The notes: generated by a model from the letters alone, not told the origin. A stretch of 64,000 bases of DNA from Rhynchopus sp. YZ270_cl-10 (GCA_964035575.1 OZ037873.1:124001-188000); one strand, 5' to 3'; numbered from the stretch's first letter, positions 9,279-20,028 are shown. Numbers and translations: made by a program.

Positions 9279-10790
9279 TCATGAGCAAGGACGCCACGCG
9301 CCATCCTTAACTTTCGGGGTGCATCCCTCACCCTTCACAAACGGGACGGCCACGTCTCTGTACTTCTGCAGCTGTGCCACCATGTTCGCCAACACGTCTG
9401 GGTGGTCTGCAGCAACGTTTGTGTACTCGCAGGGGTCGGTCTTCATGTTGAACAGACAGTATTCGGTGCTGCAGTCAGTTGGAGTCTCAGGCCTGCGTCC
9501 ACCGCAGTTCACAGTGTAGTTCACCTCCTTGGGGTCCTGGCCAGGTGGCGGTGCCCACCCGTTCTCCTCAATCGGGTTGATCTCGCCCATCATAATGATC
9601 TTGTAGTCGTCGACAATAAGGGCGTTCCCGTGCTGCGTCATGTTGTCGGGATGTGCCTCACTCAGCACCCAGTTCCTCGGAGACTCACCCACAGAGGACA
9701 GTGCCTCCCACACACTCATCCCATCCCCAAGCTGGAAGTTGTCAGTGGGAACGGCGGATTTTCCTCCAACAGCTTCCATCAGGGTGAACATCCAGTCGGT
9801 GACGTGCATCTTCCCGTCCCAGACTTTGTTCGACTGGATGCCAGGGCCAGCAAGGCAGGAGGCAAGACGTGTGCCACCCTCCCAGATGGAGCTCTTTCCG
9901 CCACGAAGGGGGTAGTTGTTGGACATGGTTCCCTCGCTCCCGTTTGTGGGACCGCCGTTGTCGGAGCTGAAGATGAGGATGGTGTCGTTGTACAGGCCCT
10001 CGTCCTTGAGTGCTTGGGTCACGTTCCCGATGCCGTCGTCCAGGGCTGCTGCCAGGCCGCAGATCATCATCCTTTCGTGGTTCTGGTTGTCAGCGAATGC
10101 GGCAGTGTAGATGTCAGGACACTCGAGAGGAACGTGCACGTTCTGGTAGGCCAGGTACATGAAGAAGGGTGGTGCGTCGGCGCTCTCCCTCTGTGCTTCG
10201 CCGTGCTGCTGCAGGATCTTGACTGCCTCGTCCGTGAAGGTGAATGTGGAGAACGTGCCGTTCGCGGTCCAGTCAGTGTCGGACTGGATGGCGAAGTCGT
10301 ACCCCTGACCGAAGAGTGGGCCAATCTTCTTCGTGTAGTAGTCCTCCTGCCCGTTCCAGTACCCACGGAAGGTGTCGAAGCCACGGTTGTTCGGCAGCGT
10401 CGTTGCCTCGTCGTTGAAGCCAAGATGCCACTTCCCGATCATGTGTGTCGAGTAGCCCTGCTCCTTCATGAACTCAGGGAACAGTGTGTACGACACATTC
10501 AGTCGCTGGTTACCCATCAGCGGCGAGTACACACCAGTGTTGATCACGTGACGTCCACTCATGATGCTGGCACGTGTCGGGCTGCACACAGGCTGTCCGT
10601 AGTACTGGTTCAGCCGTGTCCCTGTCTCACAAATGTTCCTGACATGCGGGGTGGGGATCTGTGGTGACCCGTGCATGTCAACGTCGTTCCAGCCCAAGTC
10701 GTCGGCCAATATGAACAAGATGTTAGGCTTTGCCACGCCCTCTGCAGTGTGCAGAAGCAGTGCTGTGCACATCGCCAGCAAGGAACGCAT
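9279..10790 (-). CDS. Secreted or lysosomal arylsulfatase (ARSB-like), copy 1
   Basis: Hydrolyses sulfate esters. The 503-aa precursor has a signal peptide (MRSLLAMCTALLLHTAEG) followed by the sulfatase core KPNILFILADDLGWNDV, with the metal-binding Asp pair at 30-31. The Cys-Ser-Pro-Thr-Arg site at 69-73 is the position oxidised to formylglycine in this family. Other family marks are THMIGKWHLGF, NRGFDTFRGYW and LIFSSDNGG. The spacing resembles animal arylsulfatase B, I and J. I chose the Met at 10790 because the signal peptide begins there. The frame runs 89 codons further upstream with no homology. The 13410 gene is a close paralogue in tandem. Both are preceded by CTGCCAG, a possible splice acceptor. 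The true substrate cannot be told from sequence. Confidence 0.95.
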   Translation of the reverse strand: MRSLLAMCTALLLHTAEGVAKPNILFILADDLGWNDVDMHGSPQIPTPHVRNICETGTRLNQYYGQPVCSPTRASIMSGRHVINTGVYSPLMGNQRLNVSYTLFPEFMKEQGYSTHMIGKWHLGFNDEATTLPNNRGFDTFRGYWNGQEDYYTKKIGPLFGQGYDFAIQSDTDWTANGTFSTFTFTDEAVKILQQHGEAQRESADAPPFFMYLAYQNVHVPLECPDIYTAAFADNQNHERMMICGLAAALDDGIGNVTQALKDEGLYNDTILIFSSDNGGPTNGSEGTMSNNYPLRGGKSSIWEGGTRLASCLAGPGIQSNKVWDGKMHVTDWMFTLMEAVGGKSAVPTDNFQLGDGMSVWEALSSVGESPRNWVLSEAHPDNMTQHGNALIVDDYKIIMMGEINPIEENGWAPPPGQDPKEVNYTVNCGGRRPETPTDCSTEYCLFNMKTDPCEYTNVAADHPDVLANMVAQLQKYRDVAVPFVKGEGCTPKVKDGAWRPCS

Positions 10791-11153
10791 TGTTAATCGA
10801 GAGTGCTTCTGGCAGTGTGGTGTTTGCGAAGGGGTGAGGGTGGGAGCGGGGAATAAAGGCACCACAAGCCACATCAAAAAAAACCCCCCACACATTATTT
10901 TAATTGTAACATCTTCTCCATACCCCCCGAACCCATACACCGTTTGTGCATTGCGACGCATACTGCGAAGTGCAGAAGAGAACAACACTCGAGTGAAGCA
11001 TTTCTTTTTGTGAATCCAGGCAACCTCACGGGCACAGGCTTCAAAAAAAAAAGTCAAATCTCATGCAAACAACTCAAGAAGGAGTGTGCCGACAGGCAAA
11101 GCATCGACAACACGCTGCGCTCTTCACAGCGAACTGCAAAAATAAAATAAAAA
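10791..11153. other. Spacer upstream of sulfatase copy 1
   Basis: Nothing recognised apart from a pyrimidine-rich stretch (on the minus strand) close to the start codon. Confidence 0.5.
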
Positions 11154-11823
11154 TGGGATAAGGACAGTCTGGCCCACTACGTTTGACTTTTGGACAGTAT
11201 GGGCCCAACATGTTTCGATAAAGACAGTTCAGCCCCAAACGTTTGTAAAAAAGACAGTTCAGACCCAAAACGTTTGCAAAAAAGACAGTTCAGACCCAAA
11301 ACGTTTGTAAAAAAGACAGTTCAGACCCAGGCAGCGGTAGGGAGGGTTTGCGGGTTTCTGGTGGGAGGGGTGTTCGCGGGGGTACCCCCCGCTGAATCTG
11401 GCACTGGGGTGCCCAAGCACCCAGATACGCAGGTACACACGTACACGTACCCTAATTGCCAGAGTCGACGCAACAAAAAAGTCCAAAAGACTTTGTTGGT
11501 GGCCTTACTCATTTGGATCACAACAATTTTGGCCCAGGCATGCTCTTGAAGTATGACAATTTAGTGTGTATGGGGCAGGGTGTTGTTTTGTTCTGAATTC
11601 TCTTTGTTATAACATCTATCTAGCATCAAAATTGTGGAAAACTTTGCACCCCAAACACCCTCAACAACGCCCGCCAAAAGGCGCCCCTTGTTTCTGGGAG
11701 TTGGTTCTCATGTTTGATACACTACACAGCAGACATTCCTCTGAGTCCAACGCTTGTGCGGCGTTGTACGTAAGGTGCACGAAGACAGGGTCTGGTGGTA
11801 AATTTTGCGTACTGCGACGTGGT

Positions 11824-12184
11824 ACTGCGTGGGTCTGGGAATATGGGTACCTGGGTACAGGATATTTGTTGTCAAAGACATCTTCCACCATGCATTGAGG
11901 AGGGTAAGACAGTGGTCGCAGTTTGTACTTGATAGCATTACAACATCTAACTTCTCCACGGGGGTCTTGGGCCGTTCACTCGGTTATACCTTGACTAGCG
12001 GAAGAGGCCTTTTTGGTCTCTAGAATATCCGGTCTTCCCGAACGGAGGCACACTTTGTGTGTTACTACGACCTGGCAACTTCCAGCAGTAGGTTAAGTAA
12101 TCTTTCTTGTAAATTGTTGGATCATTATCTCCTCAGTGCATGAATGCCCCACGTGATTGGACACTTTTGTGTTTGTCATGTGGA
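11824..12184. repeat. Block shared with the element at 2923 (copy 2)
   Basis: Nearly identical to 3248-3604, in the same orientation, although the two host elements have unrelated ends. Confidence 0.85.
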
Positions 12185-12290
12185 GCTGTGGTTGCTCTTT
12201 CACGACTTTTTTCCTTGTACACCAGTGTACCGTGTACCTGGGTACCTAGGCACCTGGTCGCCTGGGTACGTACCGGTAAATGTGACCAAA

Positions 12291-12396
12291 TACCTGGTCA
12301 TCTGACCAGGTTTTCCTGGTCATGACCAGGTGGTCTGACCAGGTGACCAGGTATACCTGGTCAGATGACCAGGTATCTGGTCAGACCTCTGACCAG
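12291..12396. repeat. Array of CCTGGTCA / TGACCAGG palindromes
   Basis: About ten alternating CCTGGTCA and TGACCAGG words in 106 bp, including the perfect palindrome CCTGGTCATGACCAGG. It looks like a cluster of dimeric protein-binding sites close to the right inverted repeat. Confidence 0.85.
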
Positions 12397-12642
12397 CGCA
12401 CGGTGATAGCCGTGCCCAAGACCCACCCAGGGGTGGCATTTTTGGGCTCAGGTGGGTGCAGCTGCCTGGGTCTGAACTGTCTTTTTTACAAACGTTTTGG
12501 GTCTGAACTGTCTTTTTTGCAAACGTTTTGGGTCTGAACTGTCTTTTTTACAAACGTTTGGGGCTGAACTGTCTTTATCGAAACATGTTGGGCCCATACT
12601 GTCCAAAAGTCAAACGTAGTGGGCCAGACTGTCCTTATCCCA

Positions 12643-13409
12643 ATAAAAATAAAACGGAAACAGGCTTGAAACATGGTATGCCTGCGTAGCTCCTAGCACA
12701 TTTGTTACCAAAAACACCTCAAAGCGCTGTGCCACAATCCGAAGGAAAAAAGAAAAAAGGGTTAGAAAGAGAACGAGGTCGAAACATACAATGTGGGATC
12801 CAAAAACCCCTACACCGAGTACTACGTTTGCGTGGGGTATAGGAGTATACACAAAAGATCCCAGGCAGAGGGGTGTGGTGGAAAATGGGACATAGGAGTT
12901 GGGAGTTGGGATAAGCACGGCTATACTTCGTACTAGAAATGGGGGGATGTGGGGTAACGGTTGGCTGTGGTGTGTGGCATCTGCATGTGTTCTGCCGAAT
13001 TCCTGGCACAAAAAAAATATATTGATGAGAGAGCACCCGACACAGCTAAAGGGAGGGGGGTTTGGGAGGAGTAAGAATCACTCTTGGCACACGAAGAAAA
13101 ACTTTGAAAAGATGAAGATGCATAAAATGTTCTCCCTTCTGCACACATATGCATTGGTATTCCGTTGTTCAATCTCGGGCGGGGGGGAACACGCTGGGGG
13201 AGGTGGGAGGGTGGGGTGAAAAGCTGCACTGCACGGTGACCCTGTGCTTTTTTTTTAATAATCGGCCCCACAAATTTGCTCATGTACACACCTCCTCCTC
13301 CCACCCCAAAAATTACATTTTTCTTGTTCTTATTTTTCTCTTTTATTCACCCTCTCTCTAGTACGCAAAATGGTATTTTGTTTCAAATGGTGCAAAGAAC
13401 GAACGGACT
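12643..13409. other. Gene-free spacer between the sulfatase genes
   Basis: No gene. Positions 13108-13150 hold a decayed GAAGATGCAT, CTCCC, GCACACAT series that resembles family D. Otherwise nothing is recognised. Confidence 0.5.
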
Positions 13410-14918
13410 TTAGACACCATCGCATGGACGCCAGGCGCCGTCCTTGATCACTGGGCTGCACCCTGTGGGGACGACGGTAGGGACGGCAGCGTCTCTGTAC
13501 GGCTGGAGCTCCTTGACGAGGGTGGCGAGGATGTCTGGGTGCTGTGCTGCAATGTTGTAGTACTCGCAGGGGTCGGCCGTGATGTTGAAGAGGCAGTAGT
13601 CGCTGCTGCAGGGTGGGGGTGTGGCTGGTGCAGGCCCGCCACAGTTCACAGTGTAGTCCACCTTCGTTGGGTCCTGGCCAGGTGGCGGGAACCACCCATT
13701 CTCGTTGGCAGGGTTCGTGGACCCAGTCAGAACAATCTTCATGTCTCCCACAATAAGTCCGTTCCCGTGGTGCGTCATGTTGTCGGCATGTGCCTCCGTC
13801 AGCACCCAGTTCCTCGGAGACTCACCCACAGAGGACAGTGCCTCCCACACACTCATCCCATCCCCAAGCTGGAAGTCGTCGGTGGGAATTGCAGATTTTC
13901 CTCCCGCGGCCTCCATCAGGGTGAACATCCAGTCGGTGACGTGCATCTTCCCGTTCCAGACTTTGTTTGACTGGACGCCAGGGCCAGAGAGGCAGGAGGC
14001 AACGCGTGTGCCACCCTCCCAGAGGGTGTTCTTTCCGCCACGAAGGGGGTAGTTGTTGGACTGTGTGCCCTCGTTGCCGTCGGTGGGACCGCCGTTGTCG
14101 GAGCTGAAGATGAGGATGGTGTTGTCGTACAGACCCTCGTCCTTGAGTGCTTGGGTCACGTTGCCGATGCCGTCGTCCAGGGCTGCTGCCAGGCCGCAGA
14201 TGACCTTGCGTGCGTCGCTTGGGTTCGACTCAAACGGCTTTGTGTAGATGTCGGGACACTCGAGAGGCCAGTGCACGTTCTGGTAGGCCAGGTACATGAA
14301 GAAGGGTGCTGCGTCGGCACTGTCGCGGTGCGCCTGGCCGTGCTGCTTCACAATCTCGACAGCCTTGTCGGTGAAGGAGAAGGACGAGAAGGTGCCGTTG
14401 AAAGACCAATCGGTCTCGGTGCCAAGCGCGAAGTCGTACCCCCCCGAGGTGTCGTGCTGGTAGTAGTCCTCCGCACCGCTCCAGTAGCCAAGGTAGGTGT
14501 CGAAGCCACGCCCCGTCGGGAGGGAGGACATCGTGTTCTGGCCGAGATGCCACTTCCCGACCATGTGTGTCGCGTAGCCAAGCTTCTTCAGGTACTCAGG
14601 AAGCAGGGTGTACGAGATGTTCAGACGCTCCGGGGTGCCCTGCCCGAAGGGGTAGTACACACCAGTGTTGATCACGTGACGTCCACTCATGATGCTGGCA
14701 CGTGTCGGGCTGCACACAGGCTGTGCATACATGCCGTTCAACCGTGTCCCCGCCTTGCAAATGGCATTGACATTAGGGGTAGGCACCTGTGGTGACCCGT
14801 GCACATCAACGTCGTTCCAGCCCAAGTCGTCTGCCAAAATGAACAGGATGTTAGGCTTTGTCGCACCCTCCGCAGTGTGCAGGAGCAGTGCTGCAGACAG
14901 CACGCTGAAGGCACGCAT
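13410..14918 (-). CDS. Secreted or lysosomal arylsulfatase (ARSB-like), copy 2
   Basis: A 502-aa paralogue of the gene at 9279. Signal peptide MRAFSVLSAALLLHTAEG, Asp pair at 30-31, and the formylglycine site Cys-Ser-Pro-Thr-Arg again at 69-73, so the active sites align without gaps. Long blocks are unchanged between the two, for example around GKMHVTDWMFTLMEA and GDGMSVWEALSSVGESPRNW. Differences cluster in the loop after the formylglycine site and at the C-terminus (GAWRPCDGV against GAWRPCS), suggesting different substrates or simple drift after tandem duplication. I chose the start at 14918 because the signal peptide begins there. CACTGCCAG upstream is shared with copy 1. No intron is seen. 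Confidence 0.95.
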   Translation of the reverse strand: MRAFSVLSAALLLHTAEGATKPNILFILADDLGWNDVDVHGSPQVPTPNVNAICKAGTRLNGMYAQPVCSPTRASIMSGRHVINTGVYYPFGQGTPERLNISYTLLPEYLKKLGYATHMVGKWHLGQNTMSSLPTGRGFDTYLGYWSGAEDYYQHDTSGGYDFALGTETDWSFNGTFSSFSFTDKAVEIVKQHGQAHRDSADAAPFFMYLAYQNVHWPLECPDIYTKPFESNPSDARKVICGLAAALDDGIGNVTQALKDEGLYDNTILIFSSDNGGPTDGNEGTQSNNYPLRGGKNTLWEGGTRVASCLSGPGVQSNKVWNGKMHVTDWMFTLMEAAGGKSAIPTDDFQLGDGMSVWEALSSVGESPRNWVLTEAHADNMTHHGNGLIVGDMKIVLTGSTNPANENGWFPPPGQDPTKVDYTVNCGGPAPATPPPCSSDYCLFNITADPCEYYNIAAQHPDILATLVKELQPYRDAAVPTVVPTGCSPVIKDGAWRPCDGV

Positions 14919-15182
14919 GGTTATAAAAAAGTAGTAACAAACCCCCTTTCTGGCAGTGCAGTGTTTTATTGGTGGAAAAAAAAGGGGGTACCGGGAAGCA
15001 TAAAAAAAACTAAATCTTTGTTTGTCATTGTGCTGGCGTTCCCCAACAGGTGTGTTTTGTCTTTTGTTTTTTTTGTTTTTGTTTTTGGTTTGTACTTTTT
15101 TTTTAGCTTTGCATTTTCCCTTAGGGTTGCTTAACCCTCTCCCACCCGCCCCTTCCCCCCGCCCCCCTGTCACTCCTTTACC

Positions 15183-18100
15183 CTAAGGGCACCCTTTAGT
15201 ACCGTACAGCAACTCAAGCGTAGGCACTGCGACAATTTTCGCAGCTTTCAGACTAGCTACCATCGTTGCCTTCGAAGACGCAGCCACTACTGAGTAGCGC
15301 TCTGTTAGGGGGAAGAAGTCGTGGGGGGTGTTACAACAGGTGTGTGGGTGTGTTTTTTTTTTTTCTTCGAAAGCAGTGTAAACAGTTCTGATTGCCAGTT
15401 TTTTTTTTGAAAAATAAATAAAACTCCTCTCGAAATTGTTCAAGATTGAACTGAGAGAAAGAAGAAACCCCAAACCCTCCCAGACCAAACGGTCTAACCT
15501 GTTGTATTGACATAGTGTGGGGGAGAATGAGGAGCACAAGAATCGTCTTCGCGCATACTAAAAGATTTCCTACGATATGTCACAAGTGTCATGTCACCGA
15601 AAAACAAAGATGAAAAAAAAAGGGGGTCGTTTGTTTGTTTCGCTCAAAGCCGGAAAACAAAGGTGGAAAAAAAAATGTGTTAAAACTGAAGGTTGTAGTG
15701 GTTAATTGAGTCAAAGAACAATATGTCTTTTTTTTCAATCCGTTTTTTGCAGCGCTGCCCCCAATCTTTTTTAGAATTGACAAAAAAAAAAAGTTGTATC
15801 AAAAAAACGGTCATACCTATAGTGGCGAGTCCCTGAAGCTTATGACACACTGCGATCAGCCGGTCCGCCTCTGTTGCGAGGGGGGGTGCAGGCTCGCTGC
15901 TGATCTCACCTGCGTTGAGTCTGCGACGTTTGCGTGGACGGAAGCGGTGTGGCGCCATGGCGACGTCGTACGACGCAGAGAGCGGGAGCGCTGCGATGCG
16001 CATGCCTGTCGAGAAGGCAGACATCAGGACTGCCAGGCAACGTCGTGCCTCGGGTGCACGCAGGTCTGCAAGACCCATGAGAGTGGAGAACGGCACCACA
16101 CACTGCATATCCTTGCAAGAGGCCAGCATGCCGAGGAAGCGCCGCTGGTACACACCCACAGGCGGCGGTGTTCCAGGTGGTGTCACCTTCGGCAGGTTTG
16201 TCGGTTTCGCAAAGATCTCAAGGACCGACGCCACGTCGAGCACCACAAGGTACTTCGCGTCGTCGAGCAGCGCCTCGCCTACACTTGCGTTGAAGAAAGA
16301 GGCGGGTGCCTGCTTCTCCTCCTCCACGTCGAGGAGGGCGAGTAGGGCGTTCTCGGCATCATCCTGTAGGGGGGTGTGGGTGATGTGAAAGGGGTTGTAG
16401 CCGTAGTTCAAGTTTGTTTGTGTTTTTCCTTTGAATAAAATTTTGGTCATTTTCGAAGAGACCAAAAAATGTGAGGTATTTGGGGGGGTTTTTTTTAGTA
16501 CCTCATCGTCGTCCTCGTCGCCACCCTCCGCTACCGCCTTGCTGTACATCTCGGTGGTCCACCTGCAGCACCGCACCGCTGCTGGAAGTGTTTCTGCGTG
16601 GTTGAGGTGGTCAAGACTTGCGATCGTCTTTATTGCCCAGTCGTCGATGTTGTACGCACGCATCCTTTCAAGAAGCGGTGCAAGCGGCCAGCCCTGCGCA
16701 GAGCCACGTGTCGGGGGTGACAGCACACCCGAACTGAGAGTACTGTGCAACAACGTCAATGCCTCAGGACAGTCGTAACACTCCAGGTCAACCAGCTGCC
16801 GCAATAGATAGAAGAAATCCGACATCGCAGGAACAGCTGCCTCTGCTGCCGCATGGGCGTCTTCTGACACACCGACACCCTTTGCAGCACCCCCTAGCTC
16901 CCCCACAACCAACCTGCACAGCGCGTACACACATCCCTTCATCACACCACGCCCAACAGTGTCTCTGTTCCCAAGCACCCCAGAGGGGCCGAGGCTCTGC
17001 TCCCACATCTGCATCAGCTCAGTTCTGGTGTGCAGCCTGCCGTGCACCGTCAGCTTCGCCTCTGCGTATTTAGCATAGTACAGCGTCAACGCCTCAAGCG
17101 TAACGTTTAGAACACTAACCAAAGGAGTCGCAGCGCGTCTCTTAAGCAGCTCTGCATGCATCTGCCTGAACATAACGATGTGGGTGGCGGGGTGGAAACG
17201 TTTCCCGCAGTCGACCTGCGTTGCGGAGTAGGGGTGGTGGCTTGAGAAGTGTGTTTTGTCAAGCACAACACCGTCGGGGAGGAGCGCAAAGAGGGCAAGC
17301 AGACGAGGGGTCTGTACCGCAAGCTCGTTTGACTTTAAAATGCGGATTTTCTTGATAACCTTTTCCGCAAGACGGATGCTCCGTTCCGTCTCTGCTGCCG
17401 CTAGCAAGGAGTCCAGCGTCACATCGTCCAGCGGCAGGGGTTCCATCTCATCCTCGGCACACCCTGCGACGTACATCCGCACCGCCTCCCCTGATATTCC
17501 TAAATGCGCGAGCCAGCTCAAACAACACGCCTTCTGCGCCGCCCCCAACTCCAGCACCGTCTTCCCATTCGTCGCCTCCTTCAGCTTATTCAACACCAAG
17601 AGCGTTCCGGTAACCAGATACCTCTGTTGGTCAGGCGTCAGATGCGTTTCAAACACACCACCATGCTCCGTCATAAGCCCGCCACGACGCTGCCCATCAT
17701 GGCTACGGTAGGCGCGACTACTACGGGAGAACACCGTACCTACGATCTGTGTGATCAGAGGGAGGTCCGCTGCGAAGAGGGGACGACGCAACGCTGAGGT
17801 GTTGTGCGGGAGGTACGGATCCGAGGAACGCACACGAACGTCGGGGTTGAGAAGAGCGACGGTAAGGGCGAGGTACGCAACATCAGGGCAGGCCGTGACA
17901 CGGCACATATCGCCAAGCATCTTGCATGTCTTCGCATCCGCAAGCGAGGCCCCGTCGTGCCTCTTAAACACCTCCAACAACGGTGCCGGCTTTCTCTCTG
18001 CCTTACAAATGACCACCACCCTATTCAAGCATGTGGTAGTGCAGAACGTCTCTGTGCCGTGCCGCAGCAGGTCCATGATGCGGATCGCACGCTCCGCTGT

Positions 18101-18550
18101 GACACCGCTTTGTGAAATCTCCGCAAGGACCTGGGGCACGACAACGGCAGGGTCGGAGAGAGACTTCATCTCGATGTTGAGTGGCGTGATGGCGTAGTCC
18201 TCCACGGTGTCGGTGTTGGTCGTGTTCAGACGGTTACGTGGCTGGACCAGATCCACTTCATCTTCCGTCCGCTCAATCAGGTTCACATTCGTCCACCCTG
18301 CTTGCTTTGTTTGACTCCGTGCCCCCGGGACCGGTACCGGCACCCCCTGATCCTCGAAGTCTCGCGTCTGTGTTGCCCACACTGTAACGCGGGACAGCAT
18401 TCCCGCCTTCGCACCCTTCCCCTTCTTCCCGCCCCAGTCACCCCAACGCTTGCCGCCGCCGCCACCACCGCCACCGCCGCCATCGTAACCGCCGCTGCCC
18501 TTCCCACCTTTGTAAGATCTATAGCTGTCGTATCCTTTGCGGTCGGACAT
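15183..18550 (-). CDS. Three-exon PIN-domain protein with a Gly-rich N-terminus
   Basis: Exons 16502-18550, 15817-16363 and 15183-15301 give 904 aa. Intron 1 (138 bp, GTACTA to CCTACAG) happens to be open in frame. Intron 2 (515 bp) runs from GTATGA to CTAACAG. The N-terminus is a Gly/Tyr/Lys-rich RNA-binding-like tail (residues 1-50), followed by about 600 residues of helical sequence I do not recognise. The C-terminus looks like a PIN nuclease fold: LVVLD (Asp near 726), VVPFSTLMGLADL, EADRLIAVC (Asp near 850) and, only after splicing in the last exon, SVVAASSKATMVASLKAAKI. In active PIN domains the last block usually carries an Asp. Here it reads SSKA, so activity may be weak or lost. By family this suggests RNA decay or quality control, as in SMG5/6 or SWT1 proteins. 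No closer match can be given. Confidence 0.72.
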
Positions 18551-18931
18551 GGTGTTCCCAGTGGTGAAACCACTGAGTGTTATGAAAAGTGTTTCTGAAG
18601 GGGGGAGTGGTGGTGTGGGGGAGAGGGGGGCGAGAGGGTAATGAGCTGTGTTCTGGTATGATTCACCGCTGGTTGTAAAATGTTTTGTATCAGAAATGGT
18701 TAGAGGTGGGAGGGGCATAGAAGAACTTCAAGAGCAGCGAACACGGGTGAACCACGACCCCAAGAACATTTTTTTGAATCTGTAGAAGTAAATTGTAGTA
18801 AAGTACCATGCATTTGTATGCCATGACACGTCTATGGAGGTGTGTTGGATAGTAAGGGCCACCTGCATGTCACAACATATAAATGCACGGCATGTGGCAT
18901 GCAAAACAGCTTGCTAGGTTCACGTGAGGTG
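18551..18931. other. Short spacer
   Basis: Pyrimidine-rich (on the minus strand) leader of the PIN gene and the 3' side of the next gene. Nothing else is seen. Confidence 0.5.
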
Positions 18932-19999
18932 TCAGATGGCAACAATCTCAACACCCCCACTCCCTACGCATATCACCACACCGCCACAGCTGCTGATTGC
19001 AAGACCGTAACTGCATTCGACCATGTCACGGTGCAAGAGTTGTTTCCCTGTTGAGATGGACCACAAGCACAATATTTCAGGAGCGTGCGCAGCAACAATG
19101 TCGTCGGATACAGCAACATCAGTGAAGTTTTCTGAGAGGTCTTCAAATACACATTTACCTGTTTCGATGTTCCAGACACGCACACATTCGTCGCAACACG
19201 CTGCAATGATACGCTGGTTTGGTGACAGTGCCACATAATTAACACTCGCAGGGCATGTGAGAACAAGCACCTCCTCCCCTGTCGTGTAGTCCTTGATGAT
19301 GACATCTTCGCTGTCGTCCTTAAACATCGCCACCCTGTCGCCTGTCACCTCCATGACGTACTTGCACTTGACGCGGTCCCATTCATGCACAGCAACGTCT
19401 GTTGCAATGTCCCACACCTGCAAACCCTTCTTCACGCAGCGCGACAACAGCTTTGTTCCACAGGGTGACCATGCCGTGGTGGTCCTCTCATCACCTTCAT
19501 CTCCAAAGGAGTGCAGCAATGCACCTGTGTTCACGTCATGAACTTCAGCACACTGTGTGTCCTTGTTAACGCATGAGATCCACTCACTGCACGGTGAAAA
19601 TGCTGGGGAAGAAGTTGCCTTTGCACGGAACTGGCACAGCTGCTCATGTGTTTCCGTGTCGAAGATGGATACACCTGACTCGCAATCCATCAGTGCAAGG
19701 TACCTGTCACACGGGGATAATATGATGAAGCTTGTCCTCTCCAAGAGTTTTATCACCCCAGGAGTGATGTTGGCACCAATGCAGTACAGCTCAACAGCAC
19801 ATCCCTCATCGATCACCGTGTCGCAGATGCGCACGTCATCGTTGCCGATGTCGCCACCGCCTCTCATCCGCACACCAACATGCCGAGCACGTGACACGCC
19901 AAGCTCCGCAAGAAGCTTCCCCTTCACCTGTGCAAGCGTGTCGCTCCCGTCCACTTCTATCACACAGCTTGCAGACTCGAAATGTCCTGTAATGTCCAT
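18932..19999 (-). CDS. Ubiquitin-like domain plus WD40 repeat protein
   Basis: 355 aa. Residues about 10-73 have the pattern of a ubiquitin-like fold: DTLAQVKGKLLAELGV as the helix after the first hairpin, then a Gly-rich loop and DEGCAVELYC as the last strand. About six WD40-type units follow, marked by SPCDRYLALMD, FSPCSEWISCV, WSPCGTKLLSR, GLQVWDIATD, LSPNQRIIAACCDECVRVWN and ILCLWSISTGK. This forms a propeller that would act as a protein-binding scaffold. The pairing suggests a role near ubiquitin or proteasome systems, but this is inference. Start: the Met at 19999 opens the ubiquitin-like domain and has a CCCCACAG acceptor-like site 18 bases upstream. The open frame beyond it runs into a dispersed repeat and is not coding. 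Confidence 0.8.
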   Translation of the reverse strand: MDITGHFESASCVIEVDGSDTLAQVKGKLLAELGVSRARHVGVRMRGGGDIGNDDVRICDTVIDEGCAVELYCIGANITPGVIKLLERTSFIILSPCDRYLALMDCESGVSIFDTETHEQLCQFRAKATSSPAFSPCSEWISCVNKDTQCAEVHDVNTGALLHSFGDEGDERTTTAWSPCGTKLLSRCVKKGLQVWDIATDVAVHEWDRVKCKYVMEVTGDRVAMFKDDSEDVIIKDYTTGEEVLVLTCPASVNYVALSPNQRIIAACCDECVRVWNIETGKCVFEDLSENFTDVAVSDDIVAAHAPEILCLWSISTGKQLLHRDMVECSYGLAISSCGGVVICVGSGGVEIVAI

Positions 20000-20017
20000 G
20001 TTCGGAGCAACTCTAGC

Positions 20018-20028
20018 CTGTGGGGAGA
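20018..20028 (-). promoter_or_regulatory. Candidate trans-splice acceptor of the WD40 gene
   Basis: CTCCCCACAG precedes the start by 18 bases, with pyrimidines before it. Its use is inferred. Confidence 0.35.

Larger units (their letters stand above)
11154..12642. mobile_element. 1.5-kb element with 182-bp terminal inverted repeats
   Basis: The arms 11154-11335 and 12461-12642 are inverse copies of equal length. They begin TGGGATAAGGACAGTCTGG and contain three tandem units of GACAGTTCAGACCCAAAACG type. The flanks share ATAAAAA, a weak 7-bp target duplication in low-complexity DNA. The centre holds copy 2 of the 357-bp block and an array of CCTGGTCA palindromes. No transposase frame is present. 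It separates the two sulfatase genes. Confidence 0.85.

Noticed and set aside
9402-10667. 421-codon open frame on the plus strand
   Set aside because: It is the shadow of the sulfatase on the other strand, kept open by GC-rich codon use. It has no domain, and the sulfatase frame has a full catalytic site.
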